A stretch of 18,738 nt of DNA from Bacillota bacterium. GTDB taxonomy: Bacteria; Bacillota; UBA994. The translations under genes and the position numbers were made by a program. Under the pieces are notes generated by a model. It had not been told where the DNA came from, did not search any database, and worked only from the letters and a program-made list of their open reading frames with translations. Each line of letters begins with the position of its first letter. Position 1 is the stretch's first letter. The stretch is taken from assembly GCA_018725275.1 (NCBI GenBank), contig QLUC01000015.1, positions 1 through 18,738 on the forward strand. Direction: 5' to 3'. Below, in pieces: positions 1-7,916 of the stretch.

Positions 1-1
1 C

Positions 2-304
2 GACAACAATGGCCTGCAGATTGATGGCCTGACGGCCGACGTCAAGTCTTTGCAACCCTTAGCCGAGAAGTGGCAAGCCTTTGGTTGGCAGACGGTCACG
101 GTAGATGGTCATTCGTACCACGACCTTTACCGAGGTTTTCGCACCGTGAGGGACGAACGCCCTTTAGTAATCATCGCCCGTACCGTCAAGGGCAAGGGCG
201 TCCCTTACATGGAGCATGTGGCCGACTGGCATGGCAAAGCTCCTTCCAAAGAGCAATGTAAAGAATATCTAGAGAATAGCGGAGGTGCAGACCATGGCAA
301 GTAA
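2..304 (+). CDS. Transketolase, N-terminal subunit (3' end only)
   Basis: This is the C-terminal end of the thiamine-diphosphate-binding half of a split transketolase. The enzyme moves two-carbon ketol units between sugar phosphates in the non-oxidative pentose phosphate pathway, in the cytoplasm. The open frame begins before the window, so the start is missing. Visible residues include DNNGLQIDG near the left edge, typical of the part of the family that follows the cofactor site. Further on are a VDGHSYHDL stretch and TVKGKGVPYME followed by DWHGKAP, a hallmark of the end of the N-terminal subunit. The gene stops at 302-304 and overlaps the C-terminal subunit gene by 11 bp, so the two halves are probably translated together. 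The first 48 bases lie upstream of an internal TTG and are clearly coding by homology. I am confident of the family. Confidence 0.93.
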   Translation, partial: DNNGLQIDGLTADVKSLQPLAEKWQAFGWQTVTVDGHSYHDLYRGFRTVRDERPLVIIARTVKGKGVPYMEHVADWHGKAPSKEQCKEYLENSGGADHGK

Positions 305-1253
305 GCTCGAGGCCACCCGGGATGCCTATGGGCGGGCACTGCTATATTTGGGAGAAAACAATCCCGAGGTCGTGGTCCTCGATGCCGACTTATCGAAATC
401 GACCAAGACGGCCGCTTTTGCCGCCAAGTTTCCGGCCCGTTTCTTCAATATCGGCATCAGCGAGGCCGACCTCATCGGCACCGCCTGTGGTCTGGCCCTA
501 GCAGGGCTGAAGCCCTTTGCCAGTACCTTCGCCATTTTTGCGACCGGCCGTGCCTACGACCAAGTGAGGAATAGCGTGGCCTACCCACACTTGCCGGTAG
601 TCATCGCCGCCACCCATGCCGGACTCACTGTCGGTCCTGATGGCGGATCGCACCAGTCCCTGGAGGACATTGCCTTGATGCGCGTGCTGCCGCATATGCA
701 GGTGTGGGTGCCCGCCGATGGCGAGGAGGCCTACCAGATGATAATCGCGGCCGCCAAGGAAGAAGGACCGGTCTACGTACGCCTAGGCCGGCAGCCGGTA
801 CCTGCCGTTTCGCCTCTGGGGTACAACTTTGTGCCCGGGCGGGCCATGCGCTTTGGCGAGGCTGGCGAAGTCGCCCTTATCGCCTGCGGCGTGATGGTGA
901 GCGAGGCCATGAAGACGGCAGAGTCACTGCGAGAGCAGGGTGTTTCTGCTTCGGTCATCAACATGAGCAGCATTAAACCTCTCGACACCGCCATGCTCGA
1001 TCAAGTGGCCGTAGAGTGCAAGCTGCTGGTTACAATTGAAGAACATCAGAAAGCAGGGGGCTTGGGCAGTGCCTGTCTCGAGCATTTAGCTCTGCACTCC
1101 GCCCGCCCACCGGTGCTTCTCATCGGCGTCGACGACCGCTTCGGCCAATCGGGCGAGCCGCAGGAACTGTTAGCGCACTATGGCTTGACAGCGGAATGTC
1201 TGACCGCAAAAATCTTGTCGGCAATGAAAGGAAAGCGAGGTTTCTTGTTATAA
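294..1253 (+). CDS. Transketolase, C-terminal subunit
   Basis: This is the pyrimidine-binding and C-terminal half of split transketolase, 319 residues, the usual length for this subunit. Key positions are visible. NIGISEADL at about 53-60 carries the catalytic Glu (E57) that activates thiamine diphosphate. FASTFAIFATGRAYDQVR at about 75-92 is the aromatic pyrimidine-binding segment. GPDGGSHQS at 114-122 contains the substrate-binding His (H120). The C-terminal regulatory domain runs from about 185 to 300. I chose ATG at 294 because GGAGGT (281-286) lies 7 bases upstream, while the in-frame GTG at 285 falls inside that ribosome site. The start lies inside the N-terminal subunit gene, giving an 11-bp overlap and likely 1:1 coupling. 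Split transketolases can serve general pentose-phosphate metabolism or specialised sugar catabolism, and nothing here decides between these. No terminator separates it from the transporter gene downstream, but a promoter-like element does (1245-1275). Confidence 0.94.
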   Translation: MASKLEATRDAYGRALLYLGENNPEVVVLDADLSKSTKTAAFAAKFPARFFNIGISEADLIGTACGLALAGLKPFASTFAIFATGRAYDQVRNSVAYPHLPVVIAATHAGLTVGPDGGSHQSLEDIALMRVLPHMQVWVPADGEEAYQMIIAAAKEEGPVYVRLGRQPVPAVSPLGYNFVPGRAMRFGEAGEVALIACGVMVSEAMKTAESLREQGVSASVINMSSIKPLDTAMLDQVAVECKLLVTIEEHQKAGGLGSACLEHLALHSARPPVLLIGVDDRFGQSGEPQELLAHYGLTAECLTAKILSAMKGKRGFLL

Positions 1254-1275
1254 TATTAACTTGGCATGTTATAAT
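1245..1275 (+). promoter_or_regulatory. Putative promoter(s) with duplicated extended -10 element
   Basis: TGTTATAAT occurs twice, at 1246-1254 and 1267-1275. Each copy is a full extended -10 (TGn plus TATAAT). The downstream copy has a TTGTTA at 1245-1250 as a possible -35, with a long 19-bp spacer. The upstream copy straddles the transketolase stop codon. Either could drive the MFS gene that starts at 1330. The hexamers are seen directly; promoter activity is inferred. Confidence 0.5.
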
Positions 1276-1329
1276 TAGCAGGTGTTGCGGTGCTTCATCT
1301 AAGATATATTTTGGAAGGATGGAAGTAAT

Positions 1330-2592
1330 TTGAGTAAGATTCCCTACCGTATCTACGTGGCCATCGCCTGTTTCCTCATGACCCTGTGCCTAGGGGCACT
1401 CTATGCCTGGCCGATCTTTATCCCCCACCTTGAGGCTGAATTCGGCTGGAGTCGCGCGACTGTAACCCTGCCCTTTACCGTGGCCTCCGTCGTACTGGCA
1501 CTGGGCATGGTTCCGGCAGGAAGACTGCAGGATCTAAAGGGGCCAAGGATCTTGGTAACCATGAGTGCCGTGCTGGTCCTGTTTGGGTACGTCCTCAGTT
1601 CCTTTTCACAGAGCATCCTGCTGTTCGTCATTTCCTATGGCTTTATTCTAGGGGGAGCCATTGCCACCGGATACATGGCCTCGGTCGGCGGTGGTTTGAA
1701 GTGGTTCCCGGACATGAAGGGCACGGCCACAGGGATTCTAGTTGGTGGTTTTGGTCTGGGCGCTGCAGTGTTCGGCCCCTTAGCGCAGCAAATGATCGAA
1801 TTGGTGGGGTGGCGACAGAGCTTCATCGTTATGGGGGTTGTGTTTTCTGTAGTGATTGGCTTGATTTCTTTGGTCGTCAAGAACCCGCCAGCAGGGTGGC
1901 AGCCGCCGGGCTGGAATCCAAGTAAGGGAAAAGGCCTAGGGAGAGTTTCTCCCGAGTACACCGGCCTAGATTTTACACCGCAAGCCATGGCCAAAACCCC
2001 TCAATTTACCCTCATGTGGGTGCAATACTTGCTAGTTCTGTCGGCTGGTTTTGCTATCCTCATACATCTTAAACCTTTGGCGGAGGAGTTCGCCGGCTTT
2101 GCACCATTGGCAGCTGCCGGTTTGGTCTCGTTATTTTCCGCATCTAACTTTGCCGGTCGTTTTTTCTTAAGCCCGCTTTCTGATGTCATCGGTAGAATCA
2201 AATCTTTCAACATAATCGCGGTGCTCATGATGATTGCTACCGCGTCTGCGGCAGTCGCGGTTACCTCTGACATTCCCATCATGCTGTATTTTACTGCTAT
2301 GGCCGGCGGCGTAGCCTTTGGTGGCTATCTCGCTTTGTCGCCGGCCTTTACGGCCGATATGTGGGGGTCGAAAAATTTCGGCGTTAACTATGGCGTTATG
2401 TTTACGGCCTGGGGTGCGGCCTCATTTGCCGGTCCCTACTTCACCGGCTTGGCCTATGATGTGCTCAATTCCTATGTCTTGGCCTACGCGGTATTTGCCT
2501 TGCTTTGTATCCCGGGGATTGCGATCACGATGTGGTGGGTTAAACCGGCAGCCTTGATCGCCTTTGCCAAAAAGCACCGCCTCGCTTCATAG
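1330..2592 (+). CDS. MFS transporter, oxalate/formate antiporter (OFA) family
   Basis: This is a 420-residue inner-membrane carrier with twelve predicted transmembrane helices in two six-helix halves. They are joined by a cytoplasmic loop at about 188-220 (PPAGWQPPGW and onward) that is Pro/Gly-rich, as is common in OFA members. The first helix has GALYAWPIF, close to the GxxYAW-type motif of OxlT-like carriers. GRLQDLKGPR at about 64-73 is the MFS loop 2-3 signature. OFA proteins exchange small carboxylates such as oxalate and formate, but the substrate cannot be read from sequence. The start is TTG at 1330: the ATG at 1319 in another frame stops after four codons, and a purine-rich GGAAGG (1313-1318) lies 11 bases upstream of the TTG. 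The gene follows transketolase and precedes a DUF1275 membrane protein by about 40 bp with no terminator between, so a shared transcript is likely. Confidence 0.85.
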   Translation: MSKIPYRIYVAIACFLMTLCLGALYAWPIFIPHLEAEFGWSRATVTLPFTVASVVLALGMVPAGRLQDLKGPRILVTMSAVLVLFGYVLSSFSQSILLFVISYGFILGGAIATGYMASVGGGLKWFPDMKGTATGILVGGFGLGAAVFGPLAQQMIELVGWRQSFIVMGVVFSVVIGLISLVVKNPPAGWQPPGWNPSKGKGLGRVSPEYTGLDFTPQAMAKTPQFTLMWVQYLLVLSAGFAILIHLKPLAEEFAGFAPLAAAGLVSLFSASNFAGRFFLSPLSDVIGRIKSFNIIAVLMMIATASAAVAVTSDIPIMLYFTAMAGGVAFGGYLALSPAFTADMWGSKNFGVNYGVMFTAWGAASFAGPYFTGLAYDVLNSYVLAYAVFALLCIPGIAITMWWVKPAALIAFAKKHRLAS

Positions 2593-2633
2593 TTAGGGTT
2601 TTAGCTGGTAGAATGATGCAAGAGGTGGTCCTT

Positions 2634-3347
2634 ATGGGTAGCGCCGGGAATGATTCAGCAGCTGGGATGGAGTGGCGCCTCTTGCAGAACCCGCTGGCGC
2701 TACACATTGCGGCAGGGTCAATGACCTTCTGGGCAGGTACAATCAATGGCCTAGCTACCGTGGCCTTGGTTTTCGGGAGGGTTTCCCATATGTCCGGGCG
2801 GATCATCGACCAAGCGCCCACTCTGTTTTACAATCCGCCGCGGTCCCTGTTCGTCAGTACCTTGTTGCTTGGTTTTTTTATTGGGACCATGATGGGTGCC
2901 GTAGCCTTGCCCCGTTTGAAATTGACTGGGGCGCTAACTGTCGCGATGCTGCCCATAATTGTCGCCGTCATCTTGGTCAGCATGGGCGTCTACGGTACCA
3001 GCGCCGATAGCTATGCACCGGCGCGCTTCATGTTAGCCTTCTTGCTGCCGCTGGGCATGGGCATGCAGAACAGCATTACTTCCCAGACGTGCATCGGTCG
3101 TACCACCCACATGACGGGCGACATGACCGACCTAGGCATTTCTGTCGCCAAGGGCAATTGGGAGCGGGTTCGCTACCTGGGGTTGAAGTATGTGGCCTTC
3201 TGCTGCGGTGGGCTTGCAGGCTATCTCGGGTCGCGGATGTCGCCGGTATTGACCCTGCTCCTTGGCGTCGCCGGCATCATCATCACGGCCTACTGCTTGC
3301 AACACTGGGATAGGTGTGCACAGCGCTGCACACCTACTCCCTTCTAG
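2634..3347 (+). CDS. YoaK/DUF1275 family membrane protein
   Basis: This is a membrane protein of 237 residues with about six hydrophobic segments. The family match rests on two regions. An early helix reads FWAGTINGLATVALVFGRVSHMSGR, matching the pattern of the family's first half. Later, MGMQNSITSQTCIGRTTHMTGDMTDLG matches the family's most conserved part (normally M-G-x-Q-N-A followed by RTT-x-x-T-G-x-x-T-D/N-L). The function of DUF1275 proteins is not established; transport has been suggested only from topology. I place the start at ATG 2634 because AGAGGTGG (2621-2628) lies at the right distance. Upstream ATGs at 2613 and 2616 have no ribosome site. The last codons contain a 10-bp perfect inverted repeat (3311-3336), followed by a transcription terminator. 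It is probably co-transcribed with the MFS gene. Confidence 0.8.
   Translation: MGSAGNDSAAGMEWRLLQNPLALHIAAGSMTFWAGTINGLATVALVFGRVSHMSGRIIDQAPTLFYNPPRSLFVSTLLLGFFIGTMMGAVALPRLKLTGALTVAMLPIIVAVILVSMGVYGTSADSYAPARFMLAFLLPLGMGMQNSITSQTCIGRTTHMTGDMTDLGISVAKGNWERVRYLGLKYVAFCCGGLAGYLGSRMSPVLTLLLGVAGIIITAYCLQHWDRCAQRCTPTPF
3311..3336 (+). repeat. Inverted repeat inside the 3' end of the DUF1275 gene
   Basis: TAGGTGTGCA (3311-3320) and TGCACACCTA (3327-3336) are perfect complements around a 6-base spacer. The repeat lies within the last codons of the gene and about 21 bases before the main terminator. No T-run follows it, so it is not a terminator by itself. It may protect the 3' end of the transcript or be chance constrained by codons. 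Confidence 0.6.
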
Positions 3348-3357
3348 ACTTGCAGAA

Positions 3358-3396
3358 AAAAGACCTCGGGCTGCGGTGTGCAGTCCGAGGTCTTTT
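3358..3396. terminator. Bidirectional intrinsic terminator between convergent genes
   Basis: A 12-bp perfect stem (3358-3369 with 3385-3396, core GACCTCGG/CCGAGGTC) is extended by five more pairs including one G-T, around a 5-base loop (3375-3379). It is flanked by A-rich sequence on the left and T-rich sequence on the right, so both strands give a hairpin plus U-tract. The U-tract is longer for the minus-strand RNase J transcript. It lies between the DUF1275 gene (plus) and the RNase J gene (minus). Confidence 0.9.
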
Positions 3397-3421
3397 CACT
3401 TTACCCTCAGGTAATCCTCAT

Positions 3422-5080
3422 CTAATCACGATTCAATTCCATGAGCATAGGTAAAATGACGGGGCGACGGCGTGTTTTTTCGTACATCAGCTCAATTAAG
3501 GGCTCGCGCACGGAGTTGCGCAAGGTGCTCCACTCGGTAGAGCTTTGCAGTGCCTTTAAGAGGGAGGCGGCAATTCTCGCCTCAGCTTCGCTGAGCAGGC
3601 CCTCTGACTCTTTTACGTAGACAAAGCCACGCGAGATAATGGTGGGACCGGCCAGAATCTTGCGCTGTTGGCGATCGATGGTCACCGAGGCCACCAACAC
3701 GCCGTCTGCGGCCAGTTGCTGGCGGTCCCTAAGCACCACATTGCCCACATCGCCGACACCTATGCCGTCTACGAGCACCGAGCCTGCGGGGACCTTGCCC
3801 GCCGGGCGGGCCGAATCGCGAGTGAATTCTACGATATCGCCGTTTTCCACTGCCAGAACGACACTGCTCTCATAGCCCATCAGTTGAGCAAGATTGCTAA
3901 AGGCGGCCTGGTGGCGGTACTCACCATGGATGGGCACCATGAACTTCGGTCGCAGCATATTGATCATCAGCTTTAGTTCTTCGCGGCTGGCATGCCCGCT
4001 GACATGCACATCAAGGATGCCCTGGTAGATAACCTGGGCGCCGGCCTTCGCGAGGCCGTCTATGACGCGGCTGACCAGCTTCTCATTGCCGGGCACCGGC
4101 GTGGAGGCGAGAATTACGGTGTCGCCCGGCAAAATGTTAATGCGGGGGTGCGAGCCGCTGGCCATGCGGGTTAGGCCTGACAGGGGTTCGCCCTGGCTGC
4201 CGGTGGAGATGATGACCACTTTGTCCGCGGGCAATTTGCTGAGATCTTCAATTTCTACCAAGATGCCCTTCGGGAAGACCAGGTATCCCAAGTCCACAGC
4301 CGTAGTGACATTGTTGACCATGCTGCGCCCCACCACGGCGACCTTGCGGCCGAAGCGGTCGGCGGTGTCGAAAACTTGCTGAATGCGGTGGATATTGCTC
4401 GCGAAAGTGGCGACAATGGCGCGACCTTTGATCTTGGCGAATATGTCGTCGAGCACCTTGCCGACATCGCGCTCCGATTTCGTGTAACCGGGGCGTTGGG
4501 CATTAGTAGAATCGGCCATAAGGGCGAGCACCCCCTCTTGACCTAAGGTCGTCAAAGCAAAGTAGTCGGTGACTTTGCCGTCCACCGGAGTTTGATCAAG
4601 TTTGAAATCGCCACTGTGGAAAATGGTGCCCACCGGGGTCTTAATAGCCAGCCCCAGCGAATCTGGGATGCTATGGTTCACGTGGATGCACTGGACCTTG
4701 AACCGGCCGATGGGGACCACATCACCGGCGCGTACTTCCTTGAGGTTAGCGCTGACATTGTGTTCGTCGAGCTTGACCTTCAGTAACCCGAGGGTCAGCT
4801 TGGTGCCATAGACCGGGACGGGCAGTTGCTTTAGCACAAAGGGGAGGGCGCCCACATGGTCCTCGTGGCCATGGGTCAGAAAAATAGCCTGGACTTTCTT
4901 TTGGTTTTCGAGGAGGTAAGAAATATTGGGGATGACATAGTCGATGCCGAACATCTCTTCTTCCGGAAACTTAAGACCGGCATCGACCACCAAGATCTCG
5001 TCGCCGTACTGATAAGCATACATATTCTTGCCTATCTCACCCATACCCCCGAGTGGAATAAATTGCAGATTATCACGCAT
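3422..5080 (-). CDS. rnj: Ribonuclease J
   Basis: This is a metallo-beta-lactamase/beta-CASP ribonuclease of 552 residues, the normal length for RNase J. It degrades and matures mRNA and rRNA by 5'-3' exonuclease and endonuclease action in the cytoplasm. The metal-binding motif is THGHEDHVG (H70, H72, D74, H75), with further ligands expected at H136 (HVNHSIPD), D158 (HSGDFKLD) and H386 (PIHGEYRH). The beta-CASP insert runs from about 200 to 350, and VSGHAS (360-365) closes the active site. A C-terminal domain of about 100 residues follows. The start is ATG at 5078-5080 (minus strand), with an AAAGG ribosome site about 10 bases upstream. The gene is divergent from ftsE and convergent with the DUF1275 gene, so it is probably transcribed alone. 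B. subtilis has two paralogues (J1 and J2); which one this matches cannot be told. Confidence 0.96.
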   Translation of the reverse strand: MRDNLQFIPLGGMGEIGKNMYAYQYGDEILVVDAGLKFPEEEMFGIDYVIPNISYLLENQKKVQAIFLTHGHEDHVGALPFVLKQLPVPVYGTKLTLGLLKVKLDEHNVSANLKEVRAGDVVPIGRFKVQCIHVNHSIPDSLGLAIKTPVGTIFHSGDFKLDQTPVDGKVTDYFALTTLGQEGVLALMADSTNAQRPGYTKSERDVGKVLDDIFAKIKGRAIVATFASNIHRIQQVFDTADRFGRKVAVVGRSMVNNVTTAVDLGYLVFPKGILVEIEDLSKLPADKVVIISTGSQGEPLSGLTRMASGSHPRINILPGDTVILASTPVPGNEKLVSRVIDGLAKAGAQVIYQGILDVHVSGHASREELKLMINMLRPKFMVPIHGEYRHQAAFSNLAQLMGYESSVVLAVENGDIVEFTRDSARPAGKVPAGSVLVDGIGVGDVGNVVLRDRQQLAADGVLVASVTIDRQQRKILAGPTIISRGFVYVKESEGLLSEAEARIAASLLKALQSSTEWSTLRNSVREPLIELMYEKTRRRPVILPMLMELNRD

Positions 5081-5203
5081 TAATCATCAACCTTTCTTGC
5101 TAATTACAAATAACTTACAGAACAGAAAAACAGGAAAAAGTGAAATTCATGTCGAAAGAAGAGAGAGTGGCATACCGACACCGGTGAAGAGAGGATCGAG
5201 GCA
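5081..5203. promoter_or_regulatory. Divergent intergenic region, rnj / ftsE
   Basis: This 123-bp, A-rich spacer separates the divergently transcribed rnj and ftsE genes, so both promoters should lie here or nearby. On the minus strand TGTAAT (complement of 5103-5108) is a fair -10 for rnj, but the -35 is weak. For ftsE I see a good ribosome site (GAGAGG, 5189-5194) and no convincing -35/-10 pair. Promoter assignment is inference. Confidence 0.35.
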
Positions 5204-5884
5204 ATGCTAGAACTGTCTAACGTCACTAAGGCCTACCCCAACGGGTCGGTGGCTTTAAACCAGGTCAACATGTCGGTAGAGCGCGGTGAGTTCGTGTTCG
5301 TCGTGGGCGCGAGCGGTGCCGGCAAGACAACTTTGACCAAGTTGCTCCTGCGGGAGGAGAAGCCGACCTCAGGGAAAATCACCATTAATGGCAAGAACAT
5401 CGCCAAACTGCGTCCGCATGAAGTGCCGTATTTGCGGCGCAGCATGGGCGTGGTTTTTCAAGATTTTCGCCTCATGCCCACTTGGACTGTGGAAGAAAAC
5501 GTGGCCTTTGCCATGGTGGTCGTCGAAACCGCACCTCGCCTCATTCGGCGTCGGGTCGCCGAGGTCTTAGAGCTTGTTGGCTTAACCAACAAACATGCTC
5601 AACTGCCCAGTCAACTCTCCGGCGGGGAACAGCAACGCGTGGCCCTCGCGAGGGCCATTGTCAACAAGCCTATGCTCCTTCTGGCAGATGAACCAACGGG
5701 AAACCTAGATCCTGAGACGTCCTGGGGAATCGTCAAGCTGCTCTTGGACATTAACTCCACAGGAACAACTATGCTAATGGTAACTCATGCGAAGCAAATT
5801 GTCGACACTTTACGTAAACGAGTTGTAGAACTTGAGTCCGGCTGTCTCACCAGGGACGAGAGATGTGGGATCTACCATGGTTAA
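5204..5884 (+). CDS. ftsE: Cell-division ABC ATPase FtsE
   Basis: This is the cytoplasmic ATPase subunit of the FtsEX complex, which uses ATP binding and hydrolysis to switch on periplasmic or extracellular peptidoglycan hydrolases at the division site. It has 226 residues, typical of FtsE. Walker A is GASGAGKT (35-42), the Q-loop is VVFQD (Q86), the ABC signature is LSGGEQ (138-143), Walker B is LLLADEP (158-164) followed by TGNLDP, and the switch His is H195 (VTHAK). The start is ATG 5204, with GAGAGG (5189-5194) 9 bases upstream. It overlaps ftsX by 8 bp, so the partners are translationally coupled. The downstream LytM peptidase is the expected effector. The C-terminal tail after about residue 212 is short and variable, as in other FtsE proteins. 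Confidence 0.96.
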   Translation: MLELSNVTKAYPNGSVALNQVNMSVERGEFVFVVGASGAGKTTLTKLLLREEKPTSGKITINGKNIAKLRPHEVPYLRRSMGVVFQDFRLMPTWTVEENVAFAMVVVETAPRLIRRRVAEVLELVGLTNKHAQLPSQLSGGEQQRVALARAIVNKPMLLLADEPTGNLDPETSWGIVKLLLDINSTGTTMLMVTHAKQIVDTLRKRVVELESGCLTRDERCGIYHG

Positions 5885-6764
5885 GCCGCGTACCTTTGGC
5901 TACTTCTTTGAGTCCGCCGGCAAAAGTCTCTTGCGCAATAGCTGGATGACCCTAGCCTCCATCAGTACCGTGGCGGTCTCTTTGCTGGTTCTCGGGATTT
6001 TTTTGGTGGTTGCGGCCAACATTAACGCCGTTGCCGCCAATGTCGAGGGTCAATTGCAGGTGACAGCGCACTTGGCTACGCTCAGTGCCGCCGAACGCGG
6101 TCGTCTGGAGGCCGAGATTAAGGCCATACCCGGAGTGACCGACGTGCGCTTTGTTCCGCAGAGCGAAGCATGGCAGCGCCTTCTGGAATGGTATGGAGAC
6201 AATCAAGACTTTTTGGCGGGCTGGGAAGAAGAAAACCCTTTGCGGGATTCATTTGAGATACGTGCCGATGTTTCGCACCGTGTGCCGGAAGTAGCGGCCG
6301 CCGTTACTGTTCTCGCCGGGGTAGAAGAGGTGCTCTGGGGCAGGGAAATCGTGGAGCAACTCTTGGCGATTACCCGCATGATGCGCCTTGTGGGCATTGG
6401 CCTGATGGTCGCCTTGGCCTTAGCCGCTCTTTTTATCATTGCCAACACCATCCGCATGGCTATTTTTGCGCGGCGGCGGGAGATCGGCATCATGCGCTAC
6501 ATTGGTGCGACCAACTGGTTTATTCGGTGGCCCTTTGTCATTGAGGGCTTGGTACTGGGGCTGCTCGGCGGGATGATGGCGGCATCAGTCTTAGCATGGG
6601 GCTACTACCTGGCGGTACGGGCGCTCGTGCAGGCCATACCTTTTTGGCCTTGGGTGCAGCCATGGCCGTTTTTGCAGCAGTTGGCTCTATTATTGCTGAG
6701 CATAGGAGTGGTGATCGGCATACTCGGCAGTGGGCTTAGCCTGCGCCGCTATCTCGATGCATAG
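5877..6764 (+). CDS. ftsX: Cell-division permease-like protein FtsX
   Basis: This is the membrane partner of FtsE: 295 residues with four transmembrane segments (about 24-47, 168-192, 220-245 and 266-288). A large extracytoplasmic domain (about 48-165) lies between the first two, the FtsX/MacB-like layout. That domain is expected to touch the coiled coil of the hydrolase encoded next. The cytoplasmic segment RREIGIMRYIGATNWFIRWPF (200-220) is the conserved FtsX coupling region that contacts FtsE. The start is ATG 5877, with GGGA just upstream and eight bases of overlap with ftsE. The frame stays open farther upstream to 5832, but that extension would lie inside ftsE and gives an atypical N-terminus. 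The stop codon overlaps the ribosome site of the next gene, so all three genes are tightly coupled. Confidence 0.95.
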   Translation: MVKPRTFGYFFESAGKSLLRNSWMTLASISTVAVSLLVLGIFLVVAANINAVAANVEGQLQVTAHLATLSAAERGRLEAEIKAIPGVTDVRFVPQSEAWQRLLEWYGDNQDFLAGWEEENPLRDSFEIRADVSHRVPEVAAAVTVLAGVEEVLWGREIVEQLLAITRMMRLVGIGLMVALALAALFIIANTIRMAIFARRREIGIMRYIGATNWFIRWPFVIEGLVLGLLGGMMAASVLAWGYYLAVRALVQAIPFWPWVQPWPFLQQLALLLLSIGVVIGILGSGLSLRRYLDA

Positions 6765-6774
6765 GAGGGGTATG

Positions 6775-7902
6775 ATGCGTTGGCGTTTAACCATAGTTGT
6801 TACGTTGTTAATAGTCCTCTTGCTGCCTAGCGTGGCCGGGGCCAATGTAATCGAGGCTCGGCGCCGCGAACTAGCGCGCATCAGGGCACAGATGCAACAA
6901 GCAGAGCAGCGCGCAGCGCGTGCGGACCGGCAGGCGAGAAGTGTGCTCGGCGAGCTGCAGGTGATTGAGCGGGACATCGACCGCACCACCACAGAACTTA
7001 GGAGCCTAGAAAACCGCGTGCGCGTGGCCGAAGGCGAAATACGCAAACTAAATGGCGAACTCGTCAATGCCAATGGGCGACTAAATCAGAGGAATGAGCA
7101 GCTCGGGGTGCGCCTTCGGGCGCTTTATGAGCGGGGCGCGATTAGCTATCTCGAGGTGCTACTCAATGCCCGTAACTTCGCTGACTTTGTCAATCGTTTC
7201 TTCCTCCTGCGCACCGTCATCAACCAAGACATATTCATTTATCACGCCGTCCAAGAAGAAAAAGCTCAGGTGGAGGACAAAAAAGCGGCTGTCGAACTGC
7301 GGCAACAGGAGCTTACCACCCTGCGGGAGCAAACGCGAGTGAGGCAGGCTAACTTGGTTAACCGTGCGGCGAGCCGAACTACCATCCTTAATCGGCTCAA
7401 CCAAGATAAGGAGCAGGCGGTGCGGGCGCATGCGGAGCTGGATCGTCTAGCCAAGGAAATAGACGAGATTATCCGCCAATTGCAGGCCCGTAATCGCGGC
7501 ACCGGCACCGGCACCTTCATCTGGCCGACGCCTGGGTTTACCCGCATTACTTCACCCTTTGGTTGGCGCAACCACCCGATTTTTAGAACTAGGGAGTTTC
7601 ACAGCGGCATAGATATAGGTGCAAGGCAGGGCAGCAACATCGTGGCCACCGATGGCGGCGAAGTTATTTGGGCTGATTGGCTGGGCGGTTATGGGAAGAC
7701 TATTATTATCAGCCACGGGGAATTCACGACTTTGTATGCCCATGCCAGTACCCTATTGGTCGCCGATGGGGATAAAGTGGCGCAGGGACAGGTAATAGCC
7801 CGCATCGGTAGCACCGGCAACAGCACCGGACCACATTTGCACTTCGAGGTGCGTAACCGCGGCGGCACTCGTCTGAACCCAGTCGAGCATGTGCGGCCAT
7901 AA
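6775..7902 (+). CDS. Secreted coiled-coil LytM (M23) murein hydrolase, EnvC/CwlO-type role
   Basis: This is a 375-residue exported protein. It begins with a signal peptide (basic MRWR, hydrophobic core to about 17, likely cleavage after SVAGA at 23). A long Glu/Arg/Gln-rich coiled coil runs from about 25 to 238, interrupted near 125-155 by a hydrophobic stretch (SYLEVLLNARNFADFVNRFF). A GTGTGT linker leads to a LytM/peptidase M23 domain (248-375). The zinc ligands H276 and D280 (FHSGIDIG) and H356 (HLHFEV) are present, with the catalytic His at H323 (YAHAS), so an active endopeptidase that cuts peptidoglycan cross-bridges is expected. The coiled coil plus its place directly after ftsEX suggests FtsEX activates it, as EnvC and PcsB are handled elsewhere. 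ATG 6775 is chosen over ATG 6772 for its better spacing from AGGAGG (6763-6768), which overlaps the ftsX stop. Confidence 0.92.
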   Translation: MRWRLTIVVTLLIVLLLPSVAGANVIEARRRELARIRAQMQQAEQRAARADRQARSVLGELQVIERDIDRTTTELRSLENRVRVAEGEIRKLNGELVNANGRLNQRNEQLGVRLRALYERGAISYLEVLLNARNFADFVNRFFLLRTVINQDIFIYHAVQEEKAQVEDKKAAVELRQQELTTLREQTRVRQANLVNRAASRTTILNRLNQDKEQAVRAHAELDRLAKEIDEIIRQLQARNRGTGTGTFIWPTPGFTRITSPFGWRNHPIFRTREFHSGIDIGARQGSNIVATDGGEVIWADWLGGYGKTIIISHGEFTTLYAHASTLLVADGDKVAQGQVIARIGSTGNSTGPHLHFEVRNRGGTRLNPVEHVRP

Positions 7903-7916
7903 AGGAGGCTAGGTAG

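Noticed and set aside
5832..5876. Upstream extension of ftsX
   Set aside because: This stretch lies inside ftsE and codes for an atypical Pro/Ser-rich N-terminus. ATG 5877 gives the standard FtsX length.
7497..7513. Short GGCACC-type tandem repeat
   Set aside because: It encodes the GTGTGT linker of the LytM protein and is too short to be a meaningful satellite.
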